A DNA stretch of 64,000 nucleotides from Polaromonas sp. SP1 (GCF_003711205.1 NZ_CP031013.1:3514501-3578500); one strand, 5' to 3'. Counted from the stretch's first letter, positions 38,801 to 46,086 are shown. The notes: a model not told the origin generated them from the letters alone. Translations and numbers: made by a program.

Positions 38801-39103
38801 AGCGTCACGGTGACGCCGCCGGGCGGAGTCGCCCGAACCACCAACTACACCTACGACAACGCGGGTCAATTGATAGGCGTCACTCTGCCTGACACCACAA
38901 CGATGAGCTACAGCTACGACGCGGCTCACCGGCTGACCGGTGTGACCGATACAAAAGGCAACTCCGTGACCTACAGCCTAGACAACATGGGCAACAAGGT
39001 CGGCGAACAGGTCAAGGACCCCTCAGGCAACCTGCAACGAAACATCACTCGCGTCTACGACGCGCTGAATCGAATCCAACAAATCACGGGAGCGAGCAAT
39101 TGA
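35879..39103 (+). CDS. RHS 'A' half protein A7 with LamG-like insert
   Basis: 1074 residues from the ATG at 35879, which starts a good signal peptide (LLRMVTGLLLAFALGVLSGPAYA). The frame opens earlier, at the TTG at 35738 overlapping the A6 stop, but the extra 47 residues are polar and not export-like. The DNA just after that TTG resembles the leader of B1/B2. Cys-rich N-terminus (SYCPENSELSGSECICK), GNPIYPLTGSKVE near 169, YD repeats, and a LamG-like insert at about 684-914 that is the most divergent of the five (GTGDFTVEAWFYLSSAGSDY, AWHHVAMTRSGGVIRAF). Ends VYDALNRIQQITGASN. Its stop overlaps the TTG of B3. Confidence 0.85.
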   Translation: MVYLLRMVTGLLLAFALGVLSGPAYAIFPQQSGFRVVVTGWPPGPIAATRSDACQAMASGHILSNLGTYNTWEPWSLSSSGLSCSLYVRQISNGVMSQNSGGVQVTSYCPENSELSGSECICKESEGYIQVGAQNFCSKRNEVDATQVPPTSPLAKACPAPKSSNPEYGNPIYPLTGSKVEPVPTGIEIGGIALSLAYDSVSKTPGSVSSAYSHLPSFGELWFTSLHRKLNLSPTLQSAIVSRGNGRLLSFTATGGVFTSGASRNETLVAITGGYRFSDVNGGIQEIYNSAGQLTSLATAQGKVLTFTYLAGDLASVQDNDGRVVRFDYGNAVGGSPGRRVTKITDTVGRAISATYDAAGNLASLTWQDGKVRQFLYENTSFAWALTGVTDENTTRYATFGYDSAGRAISTEYAGGVNRYSVSYGQAPAVSVVDSYDAGTNVLTRNRTWQIPTAPVLTTPNGSTADMGVQSQFGMPAITTMSQPAGSGCAAATSTQSYDANGNVASSDDFSGQRSCFANDLSRNLPTVAVEGLANTASCATVLAPNASLPAGSRKLSTQWHPDWSLATKAAQPLSLTTSIYNGQPDPFNGNVPASCAPATAKTPDGKPIAVLCKQVVQATTDADGHLGLAATLDAAVAQRVSSFTYDAFGRVLTSTDPLSRVTTYSYYSDSSGFPDLGAGVDPSFGSVSVLLHGDGSNNSTVMVDSASLAKTVAVVGGAKISTAQSKFGGSSIAFDGNDDYLAIPSSPGTDFSFGTGDFTVEAWFYLSSAGSDYRYIFVMPWGSTDMSIRFGNSGFGTRLQFASQSGALATVYSSEHTQASLAGAWHHVAMTRSGGVIRAFLDGNLLTLRNNIFSGSPVSSWTDASNIASITQAYISASGAATWLGYMEDIRITKGVARYTANFTPPTQAFPNTGAPPDPNAVGHTVGDLQSITNAAGHVTQFPLYDRAGRVRRMIDPKGVVTDTSYTPRGWISSVTVTPPGGVARTTNYTYDNAGQLIGVTLPDTTTMSYSYDAAHRLTGVTDTKGNSVTYSLDNMGNKVGEQVKDPSGNLQRNITRVYDALNRIQQITGASN

Positions 39104-41550
39104 AAACCACAAATGATTCCACGGTGCGCGGCAGAAACGGCCTGTTCAACACCCCCTTCGTTGCCGGATTGTGCAGCCTGGCCATACTGTCCTTTGCAGC
39201 CCCGGTGTTTGCCCAGTCCATGACCTGGCAGTACGGCTATGACGCCATGGGCAGGCCCACCACCGTGCTGGATCCTAACGGCCTGGCCACCTACATCTAC
39301 TACGACAGCCTGGGCCGCCCCATCCAGACCCAGCAGCCGGCCAACACCGGCACTAGCAACCCGACTGTGACCGGCTTTAGCTACAACGCCAACGACAGCC
39401 TGACCCAGGTCACCGACCCGCGCAACCTGAACACCAACTACACGCCCAACGGCCTGGGCGACGTTACTACGCAGACCAGCCCCGACACGGGGGCCAGCCA
39501 GTACACCTACGACGCCAACGGCAACGTGCAGACCAAGACCGACGCCAGAGGCAAGCTGACTCAGTACACCTACGACAACCTGGATCGCCTCAAGCGTGTC
39601 CAGTACCCGACAGGCACAGACACCCTCATTGAATACGATGGTGGTAGCACGCCCACGCCTGCCGCGACTGGCGAGCTCACCAAGATCACCGACGCCAGTG
39701 GCCAAGCTGTTTACACCTACGACAGCATTGGCCGCAAAACAGCCAAGGTTCAGACCACAGGTGCCAAGACTTTCACGGTCGGCTACACCTGGGGCGATAG
39801 CGGCACTGCGCTGGACAAACTGACCGCCATCACCTACCCCAGCGGTACCCGGGTCAACTACAGCTACAACGCCTACGGCGACGTATCTGGAATCACGGTT
39901 AACCCGCCCAATGCGAACGGCGTGGGCACCAATACCGGCACCAGCCTGCCGATGATCAGTGCCATCACCGCCAATGCTGAAAGCAAGCTCACCGGCTGGA
40001 CCTGGGCCAGCACCAAGACTCAGGCCATTGCGTATGACGGCAATGGCCAGATCGCTGCGTACAACCTGGGTGACCCAGCAGGGGTGGGGGCCGCAACCGG
40101 TATCCGTCGCACAGTGGCGCGAGACAGCGCAGGCCGCATCACCGGCTACACCCACACCAGCAATGGAACGGCTGTCCCCGCGCTGGATCAGAGCTTTGGC
40201 TATGACAACCTGAATCGCCTCATCAGCGCCACCCAGAACGGCACGGCCATTCAATACAGCTACGACGCCACCGGAAACCGAACGGCCAAAGCAGTGAGTG
40301 GCACCAGCTACCCCAACACCATCTCCGCGACCAGCAACAAGCTGACCCAGACGCAGGATGTGGGAGGTACGGCAACCATCCAACACGACGCGGCCGGCAA
40401 CATCACGAGTGATGGCACCAATACCTATACCTACAGCGACCGGGGAAGGCTGGCCGCGATGATCAATGCGGGTGGCACGGTCAGTTACAGCTACAACGCG
40501 CTGGAACTGCGGGTTGGCAAGACGGGGCCGACGGCGCTGGTGCCGACCGGCGCGATTTATTACGTTTATGACGAGTCAGGAAAACTACTGGGTGAGTACG
40601 ATGCCAACGGAACACCGCTTTACGAAACCATCTATCTGGGCTTGCCGGTTGGCGTGATCAAGCAGTCGGGTACGGTAGCAGGAAACGATATTGCGATCAG
40701 CCTATACAACGTCTCGACGGACCAAGTCGGTGCACCGCGCATCATCACGCGGCAGAGCGACGAAGCGGTAGTGTGGAGATGGGATACCGCTGAAGCATTT
40801 GGTGCGACAGCGCCGGATCAGAACCCGGGCAGCCTTGGCACCTTCAGCTTCAACCAACGTTTGCCTGGTCAGGTGTTTGACGCTGAGAGTGGTATGTTCC
40901 AAAATTGGCATCGCGAGTACAACCCGCGCATCGGGCGGTATATGCAGTCTGATCCGATTGGCTTGGCAGGGGGAATCAATACCTTTGGGTATGTGGGAGG
41001 GGACCCGCTCAATCGAATAGATCCCCAAGGGCTGAATTGGGTCATGGCAGCCAACAGAGTGGCGGCGGGGGTCCAAAGTGCCTACTACCGTTTCAGTCCG
41101 GCCATCACAGAATTCGTGGCGGGTGCTTCAGGCGTGAACGGGGCAGTTGCAGCCCCTATGAGTCCGTTGGTTGCGCAGATTCCCGCTACGGTGTCGCGCA
41201 TGACGCCGGTAGCCAGAGCGATTTCTGAAGGCGTTGAATCTGGGGCATTCTGTGCCGCAAGCGAATTTGCAAAAGAGACTGCGAGGGTTGGACAACTGAT
41301 CCCAACACACGGTCAGACGATGAGTAACAGGGGACTTGACAAGCTCATCAAAAATCTACGAATCGAAGGAGTCAAGAATCCACTGACAGTAACCGAGCAT
41401 CAAGGCCGTTTATACATCGTGGATGGTCATCACCGTGCCCTCGCGGCGCCTCGCGCAGGTATCGCGGAAGTCCCTATAAATAGAGTGGAGTTGCCGTACG
41501 GCGCTTATAAGACTTCAGCCGATTTAACATACACACCCGGAGGTTATTGA
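39100..41550 (+). CDS. RHS 'B' half protein B3 with ParB-like tip
   Basis: 816 residues. The TTG start overlaps the A7 stop with GGGAG seven bases upstream. The signal peptide follows within 39 residues (FVAGLCSLAILSFAAPVFA) and no ATG lies in that stretch, so TTG initiation is well supported. There is no Ig-like domain. YD repeats, RHS core [33 protein letters not shown] and IDPQGL (about 583-645), then the pre-tip region shared with B1 (VMAANRVAAGVQSAYYRF, GVESGAFC). The tip, about 735-816, is ParB/Srx-like: SNRGLDKLIKNLRIEGVKNP, LTVTEHQGRLYIVDGHHR, ALAAPRAGIAEVPINRVE. The DGHHR matches the conserved G-x-R/H-R box. ParB-type domains in polymorphic toxins are taken to be nucleases or NTP-dependent enzymes; the activity here is untested. 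Confidence 0.88.
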   Translation: MKTTNDSTVRGRNGLFNTPFVAGLCSLAILSFAAPVFAQSMTWQYGYDAMGRPTTVLDPNGLATYIYYDSLGRPIQTQQPANTGTSNPTVTGFSYNANDSLTQVTDPRNLNTNYTPNGLGDVTTQTSPDTGASQYTYDANGNVQTKTDARGKLTQYTYDNLDRLKRVQYPTGTDTLIEYDGGSTPTPAATGELTKITDASGQAVYTYDSIGRKTAKVQTTGAKTFTVGYTWGDSGTALDKLTAITYPSGTRVNYSYNAYGDVSGITVNPPNANGVGTNTGTSLPMISAITANAESKLTGWTWASTKTQAIAYDGNGQIAAYNLGDPAGVGAATGIRRTVARDSAGRITGYTHTSNGTAVPALDQSFGYDNLNRLISATQNGTAIQYSYDATGNRTAKAVSGTSYPNTISATSNKLTQTQDVGGTATIQHDAAGNITSDGTNTYTYSDRGRLAAMINAGGTVSYSYNALELRVGKTGPTALVPTGAIYYVYDESGKLLGEYDANGTPLYETIYLGLPVGVIKQSGTVAGNDIAISLYNVSTDQVGAPRIITRQSDEAVVWRWDTAEAFGATAPDQNPGSLGTFSFNQRLPGQVFDAESGMFQNWHREYNPRIGRYMQSDPIGLAGGINTFGYVGGDPLNRIDPQGLNWVMAANRVAAGVQSAYYRFSPAITEFVAGASGVNGAVAAPMSPLVAQIPATVSRMTPVARAISEGVESGAFCAASEFAKETARVGQLIPTHGQTMSNRGLDKLIKNLRIEGVKNPLTVTEHQGRLYIVDGHHRALAAPRAGIAEVPINRVELPYGAYKTSADLTYTPGGY

Positions 41551-41957
41551 TGACTCAGCAACAGCAGATTTCGGAAGCTTTGATTTCTAGCAGAAATATT
41601 TTGCTTGGCGGAAGTTCAAATGAACACATTCTTTCCAGCCTCGAGGTTGTGCTGGAGCATGCAGATTCGATAACGGTTTTAAGCACAAGGAAAATAGTTG
41701 AATTATGTGTTCCGGAGGTAATTTCCCAAGTAAGAAATTCTGATTTCATCAGCGCCGGGATGATCTTGAATTTGATTCACAACTTGCCCCTTGATGAGAC
41801 AAGGAGGCAGAGTTGGGATATTGACTACTTCCTTTCAATCGAATTACCAACATTTTTAGATCGATTCGAGGAAGTCATTTCTTCGAGATTGATTGCACTC
41901 TTCGTTTGTAAACATTTGGCTTGCGCGTATTTGCCGAGTAGTGTTTTCTCTGAGTAG
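41550..41957 (+). CDS. Candidate immunity protein for B3
   Basis: 135 residues. The ATG at 41550 overlaps the B3 stop (TGATG) with GGAGG six bases upstream; a TTG one codon earlier is in frame. The protein is all-helical in appearance, with no signal peptide and no recognised domain (ISEALISSRNILLGGSSNEH, VLSTRKIVELCVPEVISQV). Its codons are clearly more AT-rich than those of the RHS genes, as is common for immunity genes acquired with their tip. Function inferred from position only. Confidence 0.7.
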   Translation: MTQQQQISEALISSRNILLGGSSNEHILSSLEVVLEHADSITVLSTRKIVELCVPEVISQVRNSDFISAGMILNLIHNLPLDETRRQSWDIDYFLSIELPTFLDRFEEVISSRLIALFVCKHLACAYLPSSVFSE

Positions 41958-42019
41958 CAAACTGCAATAGGCGTTGGTTTGTGGAAATGCGCTGAAATCT
42001 GATCCAGTCTTTCCATCAA

Positions 42020-42074
42020 TGTTGAATTGTGCTGAAGCCTGCCCCTATTGTTGAATTGCACCGAAATCTGCCCC
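42020..42074. repeat. Two tandem left arms of the inverted-repeat family
   Basis: TGTTGAATTGTGCTGAAGCC starts at 42020 and TGTTGAATTGCACCGAAATC starts at 42049, each ending in TGCCCC. Multiple short terminal repeats in direct orientation are a feature of IS21-family ends, so this may be one decayed end of such an element, with the other end near 42203-42232. No transposase gene remains between them. Confidence 0.5.
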
Positions 42075-42202
42075 TATATTTCTATCAACTTTTGACCCGC
42101 GCCAGTTAAGGGAGGTGTCCTTACGATGTGTATATCACTCCTAGTTCTCCTCACTTTAAAACTAGGCTACCTGGGTCAGATTTAGACGGAAGCTGTGACT
42201 CA

Positions 42203-42232
42203 AATTGGATCAATTTCCGCTGAAATTCAACA
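42203..42232. repeat. Right arm of the inverted-repeat family
   Basis: In reverse complement reads TGTTGAATTTCAGCGGAAAT followed by TGATCCA. With the direct arms at 42020-42074 it could bound a remnant of about 210 bases. Confidence 0.5.
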
Positions 42233-42346
42233 TATGAAGCTGTCAAAACGTCCGAAAAGAGCAGGGTTACGTCGTAATTGGACGTAGGTTTACGTTATCG
42301 CTGTTATGGCGGCTGTCACTTGGCAGTGTTCCTGGTCTTGATGAAA

Positions 42347-42360
42347 ATGTTAATTAACAT
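42347..42360. promoter_or_regulatory. 14 bp perfect palindrome upstream of the autotransporter
   Basis: ATGTTAATTAACAT is its own reverse complement and lies in an AT-rich patch about 320 bases before the autotransporter start. It could be an operator, but there is no regulator gene nearby to support that. Confidence 0.3.
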
Positions 42361-42378
42361 AATATACATCGTAGAACA

Positions 42379-42531
42379 TTAACCATGTTCCTGAATTGGC
42401 CCGTTTTGGCCATCCGTCACCTGGCAGGCATCACCTGAAATGCATAAGCCCTCAAGGAATTCAATTGTCTTCCAGGTCTGCCACTTCACGCGATCGGCAA
42501 ACCAGTTGTACATGGCGGAATGTTTACGCGT
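42379..42531 (-). pseudogene. Unidentified C-terminal coding relic
   Basis: Fifty codons between stops, reading RKHSAMYNWFADRVKWQTWK, then TIEFLEGLCISGDACQVTDG, ending in TAA. The composition (Trp, Tyr, Phe, Asp, balanced charge) is protein-like, unlike random frames here. I cannot name the family. There is no plausible start with a ribosome site, and the sequence upstream is not coding in this frame. Probably the end of a gene truncated by the events that left the repeat arms. Confidence 0.3.
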
Positions 42532-42676
42532 TTATTCGCTTTGGACTCATGGCTGCCGTCTGTAAGATATTGTTGCGTCGCTGCTGCCTTCCCGGGCGTG
42601 CGCCGCCATTGCAGCAGATGGAAAACGTCTTTTAAACAATAACTTTCATTGAGGGCGGCCAGGAGGCCGAGGAGCC

Positions 42677-44407
42677 ATGAAACGACTACACCTGACCGCC
42701 GCGCTGGCAGCGCTTGGCGCTGCGTCCGCCGTCGCGCAGTCCAGCTTCCCGCAGAGCAATATCAATACCGTACCGCAGTGGAACGGTGTCAGCAACATCA
42801 CTGATTGGGGTCCGACCATCACCTCGACCTACGGCCAGACCTTTATGGCCACCGCCGCGAGCGGCGCGCTGAACAGCTTCACCTTCTACACCCGGGTGAG
42901 CATCGGCGCCCCCGCCCTGCAATACAGGGCCTACGTTTACGAGTGGGACGCCGGCACCCGGCGCGTCATCGGCCCGGCGCTCTTCACCTCGGCGGTGACC
43001 ACCATGCATTCGAACGCCGCCCAGACGCCGGTCACTGTCGACACCGGCGGCATCCGCCTGATCGCCGGCAAGCAGTACGTTTTCTTTGTTACCCTCGCCG
43101 GTGTCACCGCCATCCCGCAGACCGGCGGCGCCTACGCCTTCGGCGGCGTTCCCGACGCCGTTTATGCAGATGGACAGTTCGTGTTCCAGAACAACAATCT
43201 GAATTTCTCTCTGCTGAGCACGCAAGCGTGGCGCCTGCTAGGGGTGGGCCAAGACCTGGCGATGCTGATGCGCATGGGCCCCACGCTTTCGTACGCGATG
43301 ACCGTGGCCGGCAACAACCCGGGCACGCCGGCCGCCGGCGCGCTCGATGTCATGCTGGGCAATTCCAGCGCCGACCCCGGTGATGCTTCCACCGTAGCCA
43401 CCGCCTTCAGCAGCATGCCCACCATTGACACGCTGTCGAACGCGGTCAACCAGACCCTGCCACTGTTCACCTCCGGGATGAACAGCATCACGCTGAACAC
43501 GATGCGCGAAGTCAACCGCGTGATCCAGGCGCGGGTGGACAGCCAGACCGGCATCTCCGCCGGCGACGCCTTCCAGGGCGACCGCAGCGCCTGGGTGAAG
43601 CCCTACGGCTCGTACGCGCAGCAGGACGCACGTGAAGGCGTGGCCGGCTACAACGCGCGCAGCACCGGCGTCGTCTTCGGGGCTGACCGGGACGTCTCAG
43701 CTAGCGACCGCGTCGGCATCGCCGCCGCCTTTGGCCAGGTGCGGGTGAACGGCCGCGGCGGGGGCAACAACCATGCCTCCATCCAGAACTACACCCTGAT
43801 CGGCTACGGCCGCCATGCGGTTTCCGATGCGCTGGACCTCACCTGGCAGGTCGACGGCGGCATGGCCGTCAACAAGGGCAGCCGCCCGATCGACTTTGGC
43901 GGCCTGAACCGCACCGCCAACGCGACGTATAACGCCTACACCGCCCACGCCGGCGGCGCCCTCTCGCGCAGCTACAGCCTGAGCGCGGACACCACCTTCG
44001 CCCCGGCGCTGCGCGCCGACTACAGCTACGTCCGCTCGCGCGGCTATACCGAAGACGGCGCCGGCGTGCTCAACCTCGCCGTGGGCAGCGCCAGCGCGAA
44101 GGAACTGGTGATCGGCACTGAAGGCCGCCTGGCACACAAGCTGAGCGTGCAAAGCACCCTCACCGCCAACCTGGGCCTGGGCTACGACACGCTGGCCAGG
44201 CGCAACACGGTGACGGCCGCCTATGCCGGCGGCGGCGGCGCCTTCCTGGTCGAAGGCATACGGCCTTCGCCGTGGATCGTGCGCGGCGGCATCGGTTGGG
44301 CCTTCCGACAGGTGAAAATGGCGCAGGTAGCGCTGCGCTATGACGTGGAAGCGCGCCGGGGCTTTATCAACCAGACGGCTTCGGTGAATGTGAGGGTGCC
44401 GTTTTAG
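42677..44407 (+). CDS. Autotransporter (type V secretion) with short passenger
   Basis: 576 residues. Signal peptide about 1-21 (TAALAALGAASAVAQ). A passenger of about 280 residues begins with a beta-rich part (YGQTFMATAASGALNSFTFY, RAYVYEWDAGTRRVIGPALF). A C-terminal autotransporter beta-domain of about 270 residues follows (DRSAWVKPYGSYAQQD, STGVVFGADRDVSASDRVGI), ending in a strand with terminal Phe (ASVNVRVPF), the BamA recognition feature. The N-terminal half resembles the 'choice-of-anchor' beta-sandwich that bears R-A-Y-V-Y-E-W; no protease triad is seen. The ATG at 42677 follows GGAGGCCGAGGAG. Confidence 0.85.
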   Translation: MKRLHLTAALAALGAASAVAQSSFPQSNINTVPQWNGVSNITDWGPTITSTYGQTFMATAASGALNSFTFYTRVSIGAPALQYRAYVYEWDAGTRRVIGPALFTSAVTTMHSNAAQTPVTVDTGGIRLIAGKQYVFFVTLAGVTAIPQTGGAYAFGGVPDAVYADGQFVFQNNNLNFSLLSTQAWRLLGVGQDLAMLMRMGPTLSYAMTVAGNNPGTPAAGALDVMLGNSSADPGDASTVATAFSSMPTIDTLSNAVNQTLPLFTSGMNSITLNTMREVNRVIQARVDSQTGISAGDAFQGDRSAWVKPYGSYAQQDAREGVAGYNARSTGVVFGADRDVSASDRVGIAAAFGQVRVNGRGGGNNHASIQNYTLIGYGRHAVSDALDLTWQVDGGMAVNKGSRPIDFGGLNRTANATYNAYTAHAGGALSRSYSLSADTTFAPALRADYSYVRSRGYTEDGAGVLNLAVGSASAKELVIGTEGRLAHKLSVQSTLTANLGLGYDTLARRNTVTAAYAGGGGAFLVEGIRPSPWIVRGGIGWAFRQVKMAQVALRYDVEARRGFINQTASVNVRVPF

Positions 44408-44490
44408 AACGCGCTTCAGGCGCCACGCCTCTTGCAGGGAAGCAATGCCAGATTGCTGGAAAAAAAGCTCAAAACGTCAAAAGGTAAAAG

Positions 44491-45162
44491 TCACCACTGC
44501 CCGGCTGGCCGCTTGCCCTGAATTGCCTTGGATATGAACTCGATGGCGTCCGGCCTGGCGGCGCGCTCGGCAAATTGCAGGGCGGTCAGGCCCTGCTGGT
44601 TCTTGAGTTGGGGGTCGGCGCCCTCCTCCAGCAACAGCTTGACGGATTCCGGTGTGCCGTACATGGCGGCCATCATCAGCGGCGTGGTGCCGTTGGGGGA
44701 TTCGGCATCGATGTAGGCGCTGTTTTCCAGCAGCATGCTGATGATGGCCACGTGGCCGTGCGCGGCGGCATAGTGCAAAGGGGTCCAGCCGGTCTTGTTG
44801 ACGTCGGCGCCCTTCTTGATCAGCTTGTCGGCCAGCTCGCGCTGGTCCTTGAGGGCGGCCATCATGAGGGCGCTTTCGCCTTTGGGATTGAGCACGTTGA
44901 CATCGGTCTTGGGCCAGTTGACCAATACCGCGGCGGCCTTAAAAGACTCCTCACGCAGGGCGATGATCAAGCCGGTCTGGCCGCTTGGATCTATGGTGTT
45001 TGGGTCAAATCCGCGCTGCAGCAGATTCTGGATCGGCGCAGGGGTGTCTTGCTTGATGGCCATGAAGAAGTCTTCATAGGAGCCAGCGTGTGCAGCAGAA
45101 AATCCAGCAATAACAACAAGGTAAATTGCTTTTCTAAAGTAATACATGAGGTTTTTGTTCAT
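44491..45162 (-). CDS. Exported ankyrin-repeat protein
   Basis: 223 residues. Signal peptide about 1-26 (AIYLVVIAGFSAAHA), then about five ankyrin repeats (DPSGQTGLIIALREESFKAA, NPKGESALMMAALKDQRELA, TGWTPLHYAAAHGHVAIISM, SPNGTTPLMMAAMYGTPESV, NQQGLTALQFAERAARPDAI). Probably a periplasmic protein-binding scaffold. Its ATG overlaps the tatD stop (ATGA), so it is the last gene of the mltG-tatD operon; this link of tatD to an ankyrin gene is common in Comamonadaceae to my knowledge. Confidence 0.88.
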   Translation of the reverse strand: MNKNLMYYFRKAIYLVVIAGFSAAHAGSYEDFFMAIKQDTPAPIQNLLQRGFDPNTIDPSGQTGLIIALREESFKAAAVLVNWPKTDVNVLNPKGESALMMAALKDQRELADKLIKKGADVNKTGWTPLHYAAAHGHVAIISMLLENSAYIDAESPNGTTPLMMAAMYGTPESVKLLLEEGADPQLKNQQGLTALQFAERAARPDAIEFISKAIQGKRPAGQW

Positions 45163-45959
45163 GCTTTGATGCCTGTGAAAAGCTGCTCGAAGTTGCGGCT
45201 GGTGGCGTTTGCGATGGCTTCGATGGGTTGCTGCGTCAGCTCGGCGATCTGCTTTGCCACGAACGGAACATACGACGGGTTGTTGGTTTTGCCGCGGTAA
45301 GGCATGGGCGCCAGGTAAGGGCTGTCGGTTTCGATCAGCATGCGGTCCAGCGGCACAAACCGGGCGACTTCACGCAGGTCGGCCGCATTCTTGAAGGTCA
45401 GGATGCCGGAAAACGAGATGTAAAACCCGAGGTCCAGCGCCGCGCGGGCCACCGCCAGGGTTTCGGTAAAGCAGTGAAAAACGCCGGTGGCGGCGCCGGG
45501 CTGCCCGGCGGTGCCGCCGCCCTCTTCTTTCAGGATGGCGATGGTGTCGTCAGACGCGCTGCGGGTGTGGATGACCAGGGGCTTGGAAGTCTGGCGGGCG
45601 GCGCGTATGTGCACACGAAAGCGCTCGCGTTGCCATTCCATGTCGGCCACGGTGCGCTCGCCCAGGCGGTAGTAGTCCAGCCCGGTTTCGCCGATGCCGA
45701 CCACTTTGGGCAGCGCCGCGCGCTCCAGCAGGTCGTTAAGGCTGGGTTCGCGCACGTCTTCGTTGTCAGGGTGCACGCCCACGGTGGCCCAGAAGTTGTC
45801 GTAGCCGGTGGCCAGGCTGTGGACGGTTTCAAATTCTTCCAGGGTGGTGCAGATGCACAGCGCCCGGTCGACCTGGGCGTCCTGCATGGCCTGGCGGATT
45901 TGCGGCAGCTGCGCCTGCAGTTCCGGGAAGCTCAAATGGCAATGGGAGTCGGTGAACAT
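45159..45959 (-). CDS. tatD: TatD-family metal-dependent deoxyribonuclease
   Basis: 266 residues from the ATG at 45959, where the protein begins with the metal-binding MFTDSHCHLSF; the longer opening upstream (to 46196) encodes non-conserved basic sequence. Other metal ligands are visible in order: GIGETGLDYY, LVIHTRSASDD, GVFHCFTE and LIETDSPYLAP. TatD enzymes are cytoplasmic 3'-5' DNases of the amidohydrolase fold. Position after pilZ, in the mltG-tmk-holB-pilZ-tatD order, is standard for gamma- and betaproteobacteria. Confidence 0.93.
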   Translation of the reverse strand: MFTDSHCHLSFPELQAQLPQIRQAMQDAQVDRALCICTTLEEFETVHSLATGYDNFWATVGVHPDNEDVREPSLNDLLERAALPKVVGIGETGLDYYRLGERTVADMEWQRERFRVHIRAARQTSKPLVIHTRSASDDTIAILKEEGGGTAGQPGAATGVFHCFTETLAVARAALDLGFYISFSGILTFKNAADLREVARFVPLDRMLIETDSPYLAPMPYRGKTNNPSYVPFVAKQIAELTQQPIEAIANATSRNFEQLFTGIKA

Positions 45960-45984
45960 TCCGGGAGAAACCTGTGTATGAAAT

Positions 45985-46034
45985 AAGCCTCTAGCCCAGA
46001 CTGCGCCTTGGGAGTTAGCTATTAAAAGTGTAGC
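45985..46034. repeat. Comamonad-type dispersed repeat, copy 1 (intergenic)
   Basis: In reverse complement reads GCTACACTTTTAATAGC, then CCCAAGGCGCAGTCTGGGC and TAGAGGC. Shares the pattern GCTA...ATAGC...CAAGGCG...TGGGCT..AGGC with copies at 49869, 59240 and 60065. Lies between pilZ and tatD. Confidence 0.7.
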
Positions 46035-46086
46035 AAGCCGCAGATCTGGCAGATCTGGCGGGCCCGGCCGGGCGGGCCGGCAGCGC

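Larger units (their letters stand above)
41958..42676. other. Gene-poor region with repeat arms between imm3 and the autotransporter
   Basis: About 720 bases without a supported gene. It holds two direct left-type arms (42020-42074), a partial arm starting CTGGGTCAGATTTAGACGG near 42171, and a right arm at 42203-42232. Further on are a 14 bp palindrome (42347-42360) and a minus-strand coding relic (42379-42531). An opening at 42396-42635 on the plus strand is the shadow of that relic plus random sequence. Confidence 0.6.

Noticed and set aside
10871..41957. Type VI secretion Rhs effectors
   Set aside because: No PAAR or VgrG domain, no EagR/Hcp genes, and the proteins begin with Sec signal peptides instead.
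44430..44475. Terminator between the autotransporter and ankyrin genes
   Set aside because: A weak stem (AGCAAT...ATTGCT) is followed by A's rather than T's on the plus strand and preceded by T's on the minus strand, so it does not fit an intrinsic terminator in either direction.
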